From NCBI GenBank assembly GCA_963678705.1, contig OY783216.1, positions 13,931,818 through 13,995,817 of the forward strand: DNA of 64,000 nt. Direction: 5' to 3'. This document shows positions 33,069-43,965 of this stretch, piece after piece. Source of the stretch: Panorpa germanica (taxonomy: Eukaryota > Arthropoda > Insecta > Mecoptera > Panorpidae). The notes beneath the pieces were generated by a model. It saw only the letters and a list, made by a program, of their open reading frames with translations, had not been told where the DNA came from and made no database searches. A program made the position numbers and the translations under genes. Numbering within the stretch: position 1 is the first letter of the stretch; each line of letters begins with the position of its first letter.

Positions 33069-33749
33069 TTTTTTTTCAAATTTTTATTTCATTTTTAAAT
33101 TGAAATATTTGGCTTGGATATAATAATGAAAAGGTGTTCAATATTAAAAATATTTTTTCATATAACTTAAATATAAAAAAAACATTGTTTCAAACTTACG
33201 CGTTTTTTGACTTTTTCTTTTTCAAAATTTAGGAATTTTTCTTTCGATTTTTTTTTTTTGGAAATAATCATTTTTATTTCCATAAGATAATTTTTACAAA
33301 GTTCTACAAAGCATTAGAGATTTAATTTTATTTTACAATTTATTTCTTAAAAGCTAAGGTTCTTTTTGCTTCTTTCTTATTTGAAGGCTACGAGTGCTGA
33401 TGGTGTTACTTTATACCGTTGGCTAACTTGCAGAGTTTTGTAGACCAGGCCAAAATTTCTAGAGTTCAAATACATCCAGTATAAATTATTTTCAATCCAT
33501 CTCCATCAATCCATTTATTTTCATACACAATTGTTACTGCGATATGAGATTCCAAATAAGATCTAGGTTTTTTTTCAAATTTTTATTTCATTTTTAAATT
33601 GAAATATTTGGCTTGGATATAATAATGAAAAGGTGTTCAATATTAAAAATATTTTTTCATATAACTTAAATATAAAAAAAAAATTGTTTCAAACTTACGC
33701 GTTTTTTGACTTTTTCTTTTTCAAAATTTAGGAATTTTTCTTTCGATTT
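33069..33749. mobile_element. LINE 3'-end fragment between about 180-bp direct repeats
   Basis: An approximately 180-bp sequence (TTTTTTTTCAAATTTTTATT to TTTTCTTTCGATTT) is present at 33069-33250 and again, almost identical, at 33568-33749. Between them lies a poly-T tract followed by GGAAATAATCATTTTTATTT and about 300 bp more. Read on the minus strand this is a sequence ending GGAAATAAAAATGATTATTTCC-like followed by poly-A, the look of a 5'-truncated LINE or SINE 3' end. The direct repeats would then be an unusually long target-site duplication. The same 3' end, also with poly-T, recurs at 36661-36782. Confidence 0.6.
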
Positions 33750-33779
33750 CAAATGTAAAACCTTAGTAAAAACTGTAAT

Positions 33780-35515
33780 AAAAGTTATGTATTATGTATG
33801 GAGAATAACAACAATTCTTGTAACATAAATTTGAACATGGTTCGAAGTACAGTGTGCACAGGTCAAGGATAGCAAATAAAGACAAAAATCTATGAAGGCC
33901 AAAACAAGCTAAACTGGCAATATCTAAAATTAGTGTGGACACAGATGGACATCCTTTAATAATGGTGGTTGCTGATGGTGCTTGAGCGAAGAGGTCTTAC
34001 AAAACTAGTTACAACTCTGTAATGAATATACTACTAGTAGTTACAACTGTGTTACAAAACTAGTTACAATCTGTAATGAATCATGATTCGTTTGATATAA
34101 AAATTGGACTAAATCTGCTAACACTATGAAAGCTGACATTATTGCAGAAGGTTTTAGCCGTAGTGTAGAAATGCATGGACCAAAATATAACATATTAATT
34201 GGTGGCAAGGACGTAGTGTCATATACCAAAAATTTAACATAACCTTTTGGTCCTAATCTACTGGTGGAAATGCTGCCAAATATTTTTATCCTATTGTTGC
34301 AAAATACGTTGGAGGAACAAGTGTTTTGTTATAGATTTGTAGTTTGTTTAAAAAAATTTCTCTGAATTTGATTGACTTAGGTATAGTATTTTATTTTAAC
34401 ACACTTTAAATTTAACACACCCATACAATTAAGTAGCAGAATTTATATGGTACAAAATATGTTTTTTCTTAATGATTTAAAATGGTTATATAAGTAAATT
34501 ATCGTTTTTAATTTACCAAACAAGAATGAATAATACACTTCGTGGATGCATATATTATATAAATAGACGTATAATATAGCTGTTTCATCTTATGGCAGAG
34601 GAATGGAGCTGCACTGGTCATTGCATAGGGCACTGCTTAATGAAAAACTGTCCAGGAAAGAATTCGCAGAAAGACTTAAGTAGAAAATTAAGAGAAAATA
34701 AAAATTTAAAACGAAGTCGCTTAATATTCCCTAAAAATAAGAAGCGGCAGAAAAACGTTAGCGATGCTGATGAAGATTATGGCTTGTAGGAACAGCCTGA
34801 TATGGAGCCGGCTTATTATCAAAATAAACAGGAACAATAAGAAGTGTTTCTGTAAAATCTCAGAGTAGAGAACTAGGTTTGAGAAAAACACAAAAGATTA
34901 ATGTCGCAATATATTACGGTAACAGGAAAGATAGAAGCGACTAACATCATCTACATTCTTTTAGTAATATCTACAAAATGAGAAAAAAGACATTTTGTTT
35001 AGTCAAAAATCTTCTTTATAGCATATTTTCTGGAAATAAAGCAACAAGATGACATAGAAAAAGAACCTGTGACTAAAAGTGATGTATCGCACCTAATAAA
35101 TGTAGAAATAGCAGATGCAGGTTTATTTAATAACGAAAAGTATCAATTTCTTGCAACTAGTACTGATGGAGTAATAGAAGAAGATGGTTTAATAGAAATT
35201 AAAAGTCCAGCTTCCGCATGTTAACACAAATTGTGGCAATTGAATAAAAAAAGTAACATTAGGAACAATTGCAAACGGTTTGTTTCGATTAAAAAGAAAT
35301 CATGATTTTTACTATTAAATACAAGAGCAAACAATGCAAATATTGTTTGTTTGTGATTTGGACTCTTGTTGAAAAACAAAACAATATTCTCTATGAGAGA
35401 ATTAAAAGAAATGAGAGGTTTTATAAAGAAGAAATGAAATCAAATCTTCCCGAGATAGTAGACCCTCGATACTTTCAAAATATGCCCATTCGAAATCCAG
35501 ATCGTAATGGATAAT
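33780..35515 (+). pseudogene. Mutator-like transposase/YqaJ-nuclease gene, decayed
   Basis: Plus-strand fragments in changing frames resemble an insect gene type joining a transposase-like N-terminus to a YqaJ-type (lambda-exonuclease-fold) nuclease. A stretch near 33905-34020 has SVDTDGHP and VVADGA, followed by TGA where Trp is expected. KADIIAEGFSRSVEMHGPKY lies near 34130-34190. A basic region at 34592-34789 ends in DADEDYG. The nuclease-like core near 35100-35222 has LATSTDGVIEEDGLIEIKSP, including the acidic and E-x-K residues expected of the fold. The end at 35302-35514 has LFVIWT and EIVDPRYFQNMPIRNP. Stops and shifts make it non-functional. Such genes belong to DNA transposons (Kolobok-like is my guess) or transposon-derived host families; terminal repeats were not found. 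Confidence 0.6.
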
Positions 35516-35971
35516 TTATAATCAAGAAACCACAGTTTTATGTTTAGTTTTTATCAAATTAATACGTTGTAAAATTACATATATTTATACATCGTTGATT
35601 AAAATGATTAAAAATTGTTACATTAATTATTATTGTTTTTTTTTTTTTTTAATAAAATTATTTAATTAAATTATAAATTCAGTTTAATTAAATTGTTATA
35701 TTTTTATTTATTCTTAGTGTAAAATTTTATGGTTCATTTATTTTAATGTTGTCAAACACTGGAAATCTTAATTACGCTTACGAATAGTTTTTATCCCTGA
35801 GATAAGACTATTTAGCCACGCCTACGCACTTCTCTTTCACTTCTACACTTCTTAAAACGTATTGTTTATATTAAGTTACTGTGTCAGGAGACGATCGGCT
35901 TAAGTACGTTCCCCAAACTTAACTCGGTCTGCCTCGGTAAATGTTTTCGAATGCGCTCTTGTGCTACTGCT
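35516..35971. other. AT-rich non-coding stretch
   Basis: This contains a T-run near 35635-35650 and no gene. Confidence 0.5.
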
Positions 35972-35974
35972 TTA

Positions 35975-36652
35975 GAGCTGGAACACACTACGATTTTTAA
36001 TCGCAGCGATTTAAATCAAGTGGTTTTATTTCTGCATACCTAGCACACACTGTGATTAAAATCGCACGGTGGGTTTGTTTTTAATATGTTTATAGAGTAA
36101 AATCTCAGAGCCGGCAGACATCACTTATTTTCTGAAGAACAAAATTTGTAAGATTTAGTAGTGTTAGTATGTACAATGATTGTATGCCTACCTGTTAATT
36201 TGACCAGGTGGCCATTTTCCAGGTTCAGGTAATGAAGGGTACTGTCTCACTTACTCTTATGCGCACGAATGATATCCTCTTGCTCCTACTCATAGCGTAA
36301 TTAAAATTGGGTCAAGGAGTTGTCTGGCCCCTTTGTTTATCAGAAAATAAGTGATGTTTGCCGGTCCTGGGATCTTGGACTATTATATACTACTCAGTTT
36401 ATATGCAGTACTATATCTATACCTATACTGTTGTATTTCGATATCTGTTGTATTACAACAATAACAAATAATAGATATTCCAAGAAATGCACCGTCAAAA
36501 CCGTCAAAGAGATGTACCGCGATAAGGAAAAGTCGCTATGTGCCACAAGAAATCTGTAGCTGCGACAAAAGTATCTGAAGAATCTGTAGCATGCTTATAT
36601 GATTCCATGTATTACAAATCAACGCGATTGTAATCGTAGTGTGGTCGGGCTC
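35975..36652. mobile_element. PIF/Harbinger-type MITE
   Basis: Imperfect terminal inverted repeats read GAGCTGGAACACACTACGAT on the left and, reverse-complemented, GAGCCCGACCACACTACGAT on the right. They are flanked by the 3-bp duplication TTA (35972-35974 and 36653-36655). The TTA/TWA target and GAGC/GGGC-type ends are characteristic of PIF/Harbinger. At 678 bp with no transposase it is non-autonomous. Confidence 0.75.
36106..36369. repeat. Second inverted-repeat element inside the Harbinger MITE
   Basis: CAGAGCCGGCAGACATCACT at 36106 is matched by its near-perfect reverse complement ending GCCGGTCCTG at 36369; the arms share about 28 bp. CAGRR-type ends suggest a hAT-like MITE, but no 8-bp duplication is visible. 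Confidence 0.55.
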
Positions 36653-36660
36653 TTACGGCT

Positions 36661-36782
36661 TTTTTTTTTTTTTTGGAAATAATCATTTTTATTTCCATAA
36701 GATAATTTTTACAAAGTTCTACAAAGCATTAGAGATTTAATTTTATTTTACAATTTATTTCTTAAAAGCTAAGGTTCTTTTT
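36661..36782 (-). mobile_element. LINE 3'-end fragment, second copy
   Basis: Fourteen T residues are followed by the same roughly 115-bp sequence as at 33251-33366 (GGAAATAATCATTTTTATTT ... CTAAGGTTCTTTTT). In minus orientation this is a poly-A-tailed, strongly 5'-truncated element. Confidence 0.6.
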
Positions 36783-36958
36783 AATGCTTATAGTTATAAT
36801 TAAACATAGTAAAATACTCGTTAGTATATATATAATACTTTTATATTTCTATGTTAGATTCTTTTTGAGATGTTAATTCATGATATTGCTTTTTGAATAT
36901 CATTGAATTCGTCTAGTTTGTTGTTAAAAAGCTAGATTTTAAATTTGTATTTAAGAAT

Positions 36959-39780
36959 TTATAATTCGTTGTTCTGTAAATAATTCTCATTAGACAATAA
37001 TAAATATTTCTTAGAAGGGATTATTGTTTGATGAAGGGTAAGGTCTTTTACAAGTATAGAGTACTGGTAATAATATTGACATAGGATATCTTTTATTTTA
37101 TAAATTTGCATTATAATTTTAATTTCATGTTGCGTTTGATATGCATTGATTTTCATGATAATTACCTTTCGTTTATCTTATTTAATAGGATTTGTTGTTA
37201 AATCGTGGATCAACTTCTAAATATCTAAATCAACTTTTGTAATAGTATGATTTGTTTAAGTTTTATCTAAATCTCTAATATGTCTAATTAGTGTTTTGTT
37301 TGTAACGGAATTTTTTTATATAAGCTCTTTGCATATCATCCAATTTGGTTATTATATATGGCAATTCTTTAAATGGTTGACTTTTGCATCTGTTGTTTAA
37401 TTTTATATAAACTAAATCACGTATTTTGATTTTGGTTAAGTTTTTAGTGTTGTTTACTCTGTTTATAGTATCATTCTTTTATAGTATCATCTTTTATTTT
37501 GTTTTGAACAATTTCAGTGTTGATATTTAGGTCGAATATGTTTCTACGATGTTGACTGCCATACAATGCAGAGGAGTTAGTTCCGTCACAGAATGAATTG
37601 TATTGTTATAGGCTATAATACAAATCAACATTACTTCTTTCTTCTTTACTTTGTGTTTTTATTACTCGATAGTTGGTGTCGTAAAATGCACATTTATTTT
37701 GTGTGTCCCTAGTAGTTGTTGTACTAGGTGGTTCTTGATTCTAATCCATTATCCATAATTATTGTTTGCGGTATATTGTGGTGTTTAAATAGTTTCAAAA
37801 TTCCTTCAGTTATTTCTAAGTTATTCTTTGTTTTAATAGGCTCTGCAATTTTAAACTTTGTCAATGGATCTAGCATTGTTAGAAAATCTTGTTTATCGAT
37901 TGTGAACGTATTTATATGTAATACTTGAAACGACCAGCTTCAATTTCTTTTTACGTAATATACCAAAAATATTTTTCATTTTATTAAATCTGTATAATAG
38001 TATTTTAATTTGAATTTATTGGTTATGTGTTTCAAAAGGTCTTTCGCTTATGGGTATCCCTGTGGCATTTTCTTTTTGTATGTTATGTAGAGTTGTTTAC
38101 AATTATTTCTTCGTTCGATATAGATTCATGTGTAAGCAGGGTTGTTATACAACGTGTCACTGACTATTATTATTTATACGTTTAATAGTTCAATTCTTTA
38201 TAAGGATTCGAAATCCAAGACGACTTAGTTAGTTCGTACTATATTCGTATATTATTTTAGATTTTTTTCGATTAATTTGAATTTAGGTTAAATATTTTAA
38301 ATTTAAATTGAATGTTTTAAATTTAAGTTGATTATACAATCAAAAGGTTTTTTACTTCTGTGTTTTAACTCTGAGCGTATGAAACGCGTTGATATAATTT
38401 TACATATATTTAATTGTTTCTTTAATAACGATTTGTATTGATTATTTAGGTTAGAATTTTATTTCTTTTAACAGTAAGGTAATTATGTAGTAATTATTGA
38501 GGAGGTCAGTGCTATAGTTGATTTGTTAACATAATTTTAATTTAATTTTAGATAAAGTAAACTTTATTTAGTTTATTAAATGTTATATATTCGAGTATAT
38601 AGATATTATTTGAGAATTTAGAATTTTATTATTTTTTGTTCCAGCTTGTCTGTATGGAATATAAGTACCTTTATTTTCTGACACATATTTTATTTTTGCT
38701 TTCCTCCTCTTCCTCCTCCTACCCTCCTCCTCCTTGTCCTGTTCTTTTTGATGTTGAAAATATTTATAATGCTCTTTAGATATATTTTCTTTGTTAATAT
38801 TGGGTATTGTTTTTCTTTTCTCAGATAATTCAGACGTGTCACTTGTAAAGTCTCCATAGGCTCAAAGTTTCGGATATCTGGGTTAATAGGTTAATATTGT
38901 TGTTTTGGAATAAACTGTAGCGGAAAAGGTATAAATGATTGTCTTTGAATATCTTCTGAAAATGGTGTTTTTGATTGCTTTTGTTGGTAAGGATAAATTA
39001 TGGTCTTGGTGGGAAATTTTGTTGATTTGGAGTAAACAATTGTTTTGATTGGAAGAGTATATTTTGTAGTTTATATTGGGATGTTTTTAAACTTTGTATT
39101 GGTCAATCAAGTGTATGAGATAAGTAGTTTTTCCACTAAATGTGTTGCACGTGTTCTTCGTCTTACACATAAGCCTATGCCTGTTCTATTGAATTTGGGA
39201 TTCTCGCTCTTATACTTTCTTCCATTTTTCCTCTTAAACCTCTGGTAAAAGCTTTTAATATTACCGTTGTATATAAGTTTGACTTACCATTAAACACAGT
39301 TTCACAATCTTTTTGACTGCGGTTGGCTAATAGAGGTGCTAGATGATCTGAGTATCTGTTAAAAAAGTCTTGCGTACTTTCTTGCGATTTCTGCATCAGT
39401 TTACTAGTTTCGATAAGCATAGCATCATCCCTTTAATCAGAGAAGTTAGAAATTATTATTTTTTTAAGTTCGTCCCATGTATCAATCCGTCCACCTAACG
39501 TTACTCCTTCGGCGAATCAATCTAACTTAGACAAAATTACTTCAACTATCCACGTTTTTATTTCATTAACTGCATTTCTAAACATGTAAACTATATTGTC
39601 TACTTGTCTTATAAAAACATTTAATTTTGTTTCAACAGTTTCAAAATAAGAATTGCTTTAAGTGATATTGTCTACATTTTGTCGTTGTTGCGATTTAGTT
39701 ATATCTTGCCTGAGTTGTATGAGTTGTCTTCTCTGCGATTCTAATTGCTCTTGTAATTGTAATATTACGTTTTTCATTTC
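36959..39780 (-). pseudogene. Gypsy/errantivirus-like remnant: gag and integrase only
   Basis: Minus-strand gag pieces start near 39777 (MKNVILQLQEQLESQRRQ) and continue through 39175-39420, which contains QESTQDFFNRYSDHL and TRGLRGKMEESIRARIP, typical of gypsy-group gag. Around 37720-37930 the minus strand reads as an integrase core (FTIDKQDFLTMLDPLTKF and IPQTIIMDNGLESR), followed by degenerate C-terminal sequence to about 37200. The RT/RNase H segment expected between them is absent, replaced by AT-rich non-coding sequence at 38150-38650. A frame at 36959-37156 could be a further gene fragment, but I cannot identify it. No LTR pair is visible. Confidence 0.6.
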
Positions 39781-41579
39781 TAAATTTGTTTTAATTCGTT
39801 ATGACCCATAATGTTTATTATTATTTCTTTTTTTTTTGAAAATGTAATAATTAAGTATGTAATAATAAATGTAGGAATTTGTAAAAAGGAATTTCAGAAA
39901 TATTAACTACTTACAGTTGATTTACAAATATCATTAATGTAGATTTTATGGTCTCTGTTTTCAAGATGTGATGGTTTTCTAGTTGTTCAGAGGTCAGCTG
40001 ACATTCTCTATGGAGTTGTATGGTGGTCACGACTGCTTTCGCACTTTTAACAACTGCACTATTTTTTTTTAAGCACTTTTTTGTTTTTTATTAATTGCCC
40101 TTTTTGTACAATTCTTAATAATTACAAAAAATACTTCTTTACTTTTAACTTTCTTTTTATTACACTTTTTAAACAATTATAATTTTAATACACTTTTGTT
40201 GATTTTTTTTACTTTTGCAGGTTCTGTTTTTAATTTTTTTAAGAACTTAGTTCTATTTTTTTTTAAAAAAGAAAATTATCCTACAGCACTGCGCCAGTTA
40301 TATATTTTCAGGAAGCCGAAAATATTAACAAATTTATATTTTGGTAGATTAATTTACTTCATAAATTTCATCAGTCCTAATTTTAAGAACGTTGAGCTAG
40401 TTTTTAAATCGTGGTCGTCGTTGTTTATAGGTTGTTAGTATTTGTAGACATTACTATTAGAATGAAACATATATTTAAAAAACTGTATTTTATTTATCAA
40501 ACTCTAATTCTACGTTACACTTGTTTCTTGTTAGTTTTGATTATTAATTATTTATGTAAGACTTTAATATTATTTGTTAGTTGGTTGATTATTTTAATAC
40601 ACTAATGTCTAATTATTTAGTAATCTTTATTTTACTTGTTTCGTTTGTTTTTGATTTGCTTTTGAATTTTTGTTTGTTTTGTGAATTAACTCTTTTGTTT
40701 GTTTCTTTTGCACTTTGTGCTTTTATACCTTGTTTCTTAAATCTAATTTGGGGCAATGTCAATAATATACGATAAAAATTGACTATAACTAAATCAAAAC
40801 AACACGTGCAGCTATTGTGGTGTTATTCTAAAGATTGATTCGAATGATCTCAAACTAATGTATTTATACTAGCTTTCTAGTTTAGGTGATCATTTCTAAA
40901 ATTGGCTGCTATGGTCGCAAGGAATGTTTATATTTCTGATGGTTTTAATGTAATAGTTATTTTTAATGGCCCTATTTTGCTTATGTTGAAAAGCGTTGAA
41001 AGTTAATTGCTATTTAAGCACAAACCACATTTTAAATAGACGATTCACTGTAAACAAATATTTTTTTCCATTTGGATGGGAATAAATCCATTAAGAGGAA
41101 AGGGCAAGCAATCTATATTATTCTATCAGTTGACATTGACAGTTCAAGCATTGCGAGTGACCTCTCTATTTGGAAAACTTGAATTTTTGACAGTTTGTTT
41201 ACATTAACCTACAAATATATTATTTTATTTGTTTAATGTTTTATGATCTTTTTCTTTTTTTATAATTAAATAGTGCTTAGTGTCTTGCATACCTACCAGG
41301 TGCCAGCTGTAATCCCCTACAACTCTCAATGGAATTCCCCTCACCAACAAAATATTAGGGAGTGTACTTTTTTCTAAGTTATGCATCTGTTTTTGTGTAA
41401 TTTGTGTATTTGAGTCAACATAATATTAGAGTTATTTGATATTTTAATTTACTATTCATAATAGATATAAATAATGAGTTCATTGCCTTAATATCAAGTA
41501 AATATAACAAAGATATAGGTATTACGTATTCGTATGTTAACTGGCATATTGTAGAAATAATTTTTCTGAAATGAATCTT
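39781..41579. other. Non-coding, T-rich on the plus strand
   Basis: No gene recognised. The T-rich plus strand at 40040-40760 gives hydrophobic Phe/Leu-rich frames that look accidental. It may include the leader or LTR of the gypsy remnant to its left, but a second copy to prove that is not in the window. Confidence 0.45.
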
Positions 41580-42484
41580 AAATTTTATTGTTGAGAATTG
41601 AAAATGATTTACCTGTGGTTTGGCTTGCCTCCGTATACATTATTTGCCAGTCCATATATGCCCTTTTCTTAATTATAAATTTCATATCATTTAGAGAAAA
41701 TTTTAGGTCAATTAACTTACCCTCAGTACAAGCTTCTTTCGCTAACTTTTCCGCTGTTTCATTGCCTCAAATTCCAAAGTGATCTGGTACCCATAAAAAT
41801 TTTATGTTAACTCCACTCTTTTTCAGTTTGCAATGTATTTCTTTTATTTTACAAATTTTGCTATCATTATTGTTTTTGAAGTTGTTATTATTTAGAGCTG
41901 CTAATTCACTATATGCATTTGTAATTTTTAATATGGTAGACTCTTTAGTTTTTTTAATAATTTACATCGTTTTCAATATAGCTATAAGTTTACCATTGAA
42001 TTAACTTGTTTCTTGTAAAGTTGTATAAGTCTGCACTTCTTTTTTTTAATTTACTATTTACAGATCTATTTGTAAACCATATGTCCCATTTTATGTTTAC
42101 AGTGGATATAAAATTCATATATCGTTGATATATTACAGTGTTCTAGTCTTTCTTATAGAAATATTTATAGGATTCATAGGAAGATTTAAAGTAGGGCATG
42201 ATCTCAAAACTTTCTCTAGGTATATTTTTGTAATGATTGAAGCTTATTAAAAGGAGAGGTTTGTTCTTGTATATCCAATATTGCTTAGAATATATTTTGA
42301 AGTTCTTCTATTTTAGTTATGATATTTTGATAACTGATTTGGATTATTTTGATAAAGAAAGTGTCACTCAATATCCGTCCTCTAATTTTTAGAGGTGGCA
42401 TGTTGGTTTCCAGGTTAAGAATCTATATAGGAGTAGAACCCATTGCACCTATTATTATTTTTAGACCTTTGTTTTGTAATGTAT
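41580..42484 (-). pseudogene. Older LINE copy: RNase H part
   Basis: The minus strand resembles the RNase H end of the intact LINE next to it: SGVNIKFLWVPDHFGI, GNETAEKLAKEAC and a WQIMYTEASQTTGKSF stretch correspond to WIPGHVGIKGNEMADKLAKEAC and the following residues in the younger copy. Stops and frameshifts are frequent. The fragment joins at 42484 to the RT part that now lies at 48274, because the younger LINE inserted between them. Confidence 0.78.
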
Positions 42485-42683
42485 ATAACTTTTTAATTTT
42501 TTTTTTTTTTTTTTTTTTTTAGGCTTTGGCTTATTCAACCTTCTTGCCATTGGTTTTATTTGTAAAATTATATAAAAATTTACATATAAATTATAATTAT
42601 TCTAATAGATACAAACAAATTGATTCTTTTAAAAAATTAAACTTAAAATTAAATACATACTAAATAAAATATTCTAACTTAAA

Positions 42684-43925
42684 TTACACTTCTATATTAT
42701 TTTCTATCACAAAGTTTGTTACTATTTCCGCCGTTGCTTCACTTGTCATTAAACAGGACATGTTGACTGGGAACTGTGTTACATTACATAATTCATTTAA
42801 AAGTCTATCAATTTTTGATGCTAAAAGATGACACCCTAGAATTATATGGTCCAAAGAACCTTCTTCTCCACATCTACAATTTGGTCTGTCTTTTATATTT
42901 ATTTTGTATAGATGAGCTGGACATCTAGAATGCCCAGATTTCATTCGACAATTTGTTGAAATATATCTCTGTGAATGATTTTTATTAAACCATGTGGTTG
43001 TTGGAATTTTTTGATTCGCTGCAAAAAAAAATTTTCCAGTACTTTGACTTTTCTCATTATATATATTCTGCCATTCTGCCATACAATGCTCTTTAATTAT
43101 TTTTTTGGAATCATTTATTGACCAATTTATTTCGTTTATTTCCGCATCTACACAAGCTTCTTTGGCCAGTTTGTCAGCCATTTCATTCCCTTTTATGCCT
43201 ACATGTCCAGGAATCCAAATAAGTTTAACATTGATATCACTTTTTTCCATTTTTAAAAGATATTTTTTAATTGAACATATTTTGTTATTATTATTGTTTT
43301 TGAATTTATTGTTATTTAAAGATACACAAACACTACGAGAATCAGTGAATATTAATATATTTTTATTGTCAGTTTTTTGTATTATTTCTAGTAATTTCAT
43401 TATTGCTGTTATTTCTGTATTATAAGAATTTGTGATATTGTTAAGTTTGTATTTGTACTGTTGATCTGTATTATAATTGAAAATGCCAATTCCTCCAGTT
43501 TTAGAGTTTTTTTCGAATGAACCATCGGTAAACCATATACTCCAGTTTATATCATCTTTTGTTATATATTCCATATATTTTTGAGAAGTTATTTCCTTAC
43601 TGTCATTCTTCTTGAACAAATTTATTTCTATATGTATTGATGTCATGCTTATTTCTAATGGAAATTTGAAAAATGGTATAGTGTTATGTACCTCTAAGTT
43701 TAAGTTATTATATCTATCAAAACTAGTTAAAAGTGCCGGTTTTTTATGAGTTGTCCAATATGGTTTATTATAAAGGACATATAGTTTAGATAATCTTGTA
43801 TTTAAGGGTCCACATGGGTTATGTCTGTTTTTACAAAAGAAACTGTCTGATACTTGTTGTATTCTGATATTTACCGGAGGAATATTAGTTTGATAGTTGA
43901 GGATTTGGATTGGTGTTGAACCCAT
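42684..43925 (-). CDS. LINE ORF2, C-terminal RNase H part
   Basis: This 413-residue frame continues ORF2 after the frame break at the A-run near 43972-43980. RNase H residues are D134 (WFTDGSF), E171 (NTEITAI), D195 (IFTDSRSV), and H241 with D251 in WIPGHVGIKGNEMADKLAKEA. A C-terminal Cys/His cluster follows (CRMKSGHSRC and CRCGEEGSLDHIILGC), as in other LINEs with RNase H. RNase H removes the RNA strand during reverse transcription. On its own this frame is not a natural protein; the ATG at 43925 is an internal Met. Confidence 0.85.
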   Translation of the reverse strand: MGSTPIQILNYQTNIPPVNIRIQQVSDSFFCKNRHNPCGPLNTRLSKLYVLYNKPYWTTHKKPALLTSFDRYNNLNLEVHNTIPFFKFPLEISMTSIHIEINLFKKNDSKEITSQKYMEYITKDDINWSIWFTDGSFEKNSKTGGIGIFNYNTDQQYKYKLNNITNSYNTEITAIMKLLEIIQKTDNKNILIFTDSRSVCVSLNNNKFKNNNNNKICSIKKYLLKMEKSDINVKLIWIPGHVGIKGNEMADKLAKEACVDAEINEINWSINDSKKIIKEHCMAEWQNIYNEKSQSTGKFFFAANQKIPTTTWFNKNHSQRYISTNCRMKSGHSRCPAHLYKINIKDRPNCRCGEEGSLDHIILGCHLLASKIDRLLNELCNVTQFPVNMSCLMTSEATAEIVTNFVIENNIEV

Positions 43926-43965
43926 CGCACCTAATATTATTCTTAAACATTTGTTTTGTATAATT

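Noticed and set aside
40196..40775. Cluster of hydrophobic plus-strand frames resembling small membrane proteins
   Set aside because: Their Phe/Leu/Ile content follows from T-rich sequence; there is no conserved motif, and the frames overlap each other in different phases.
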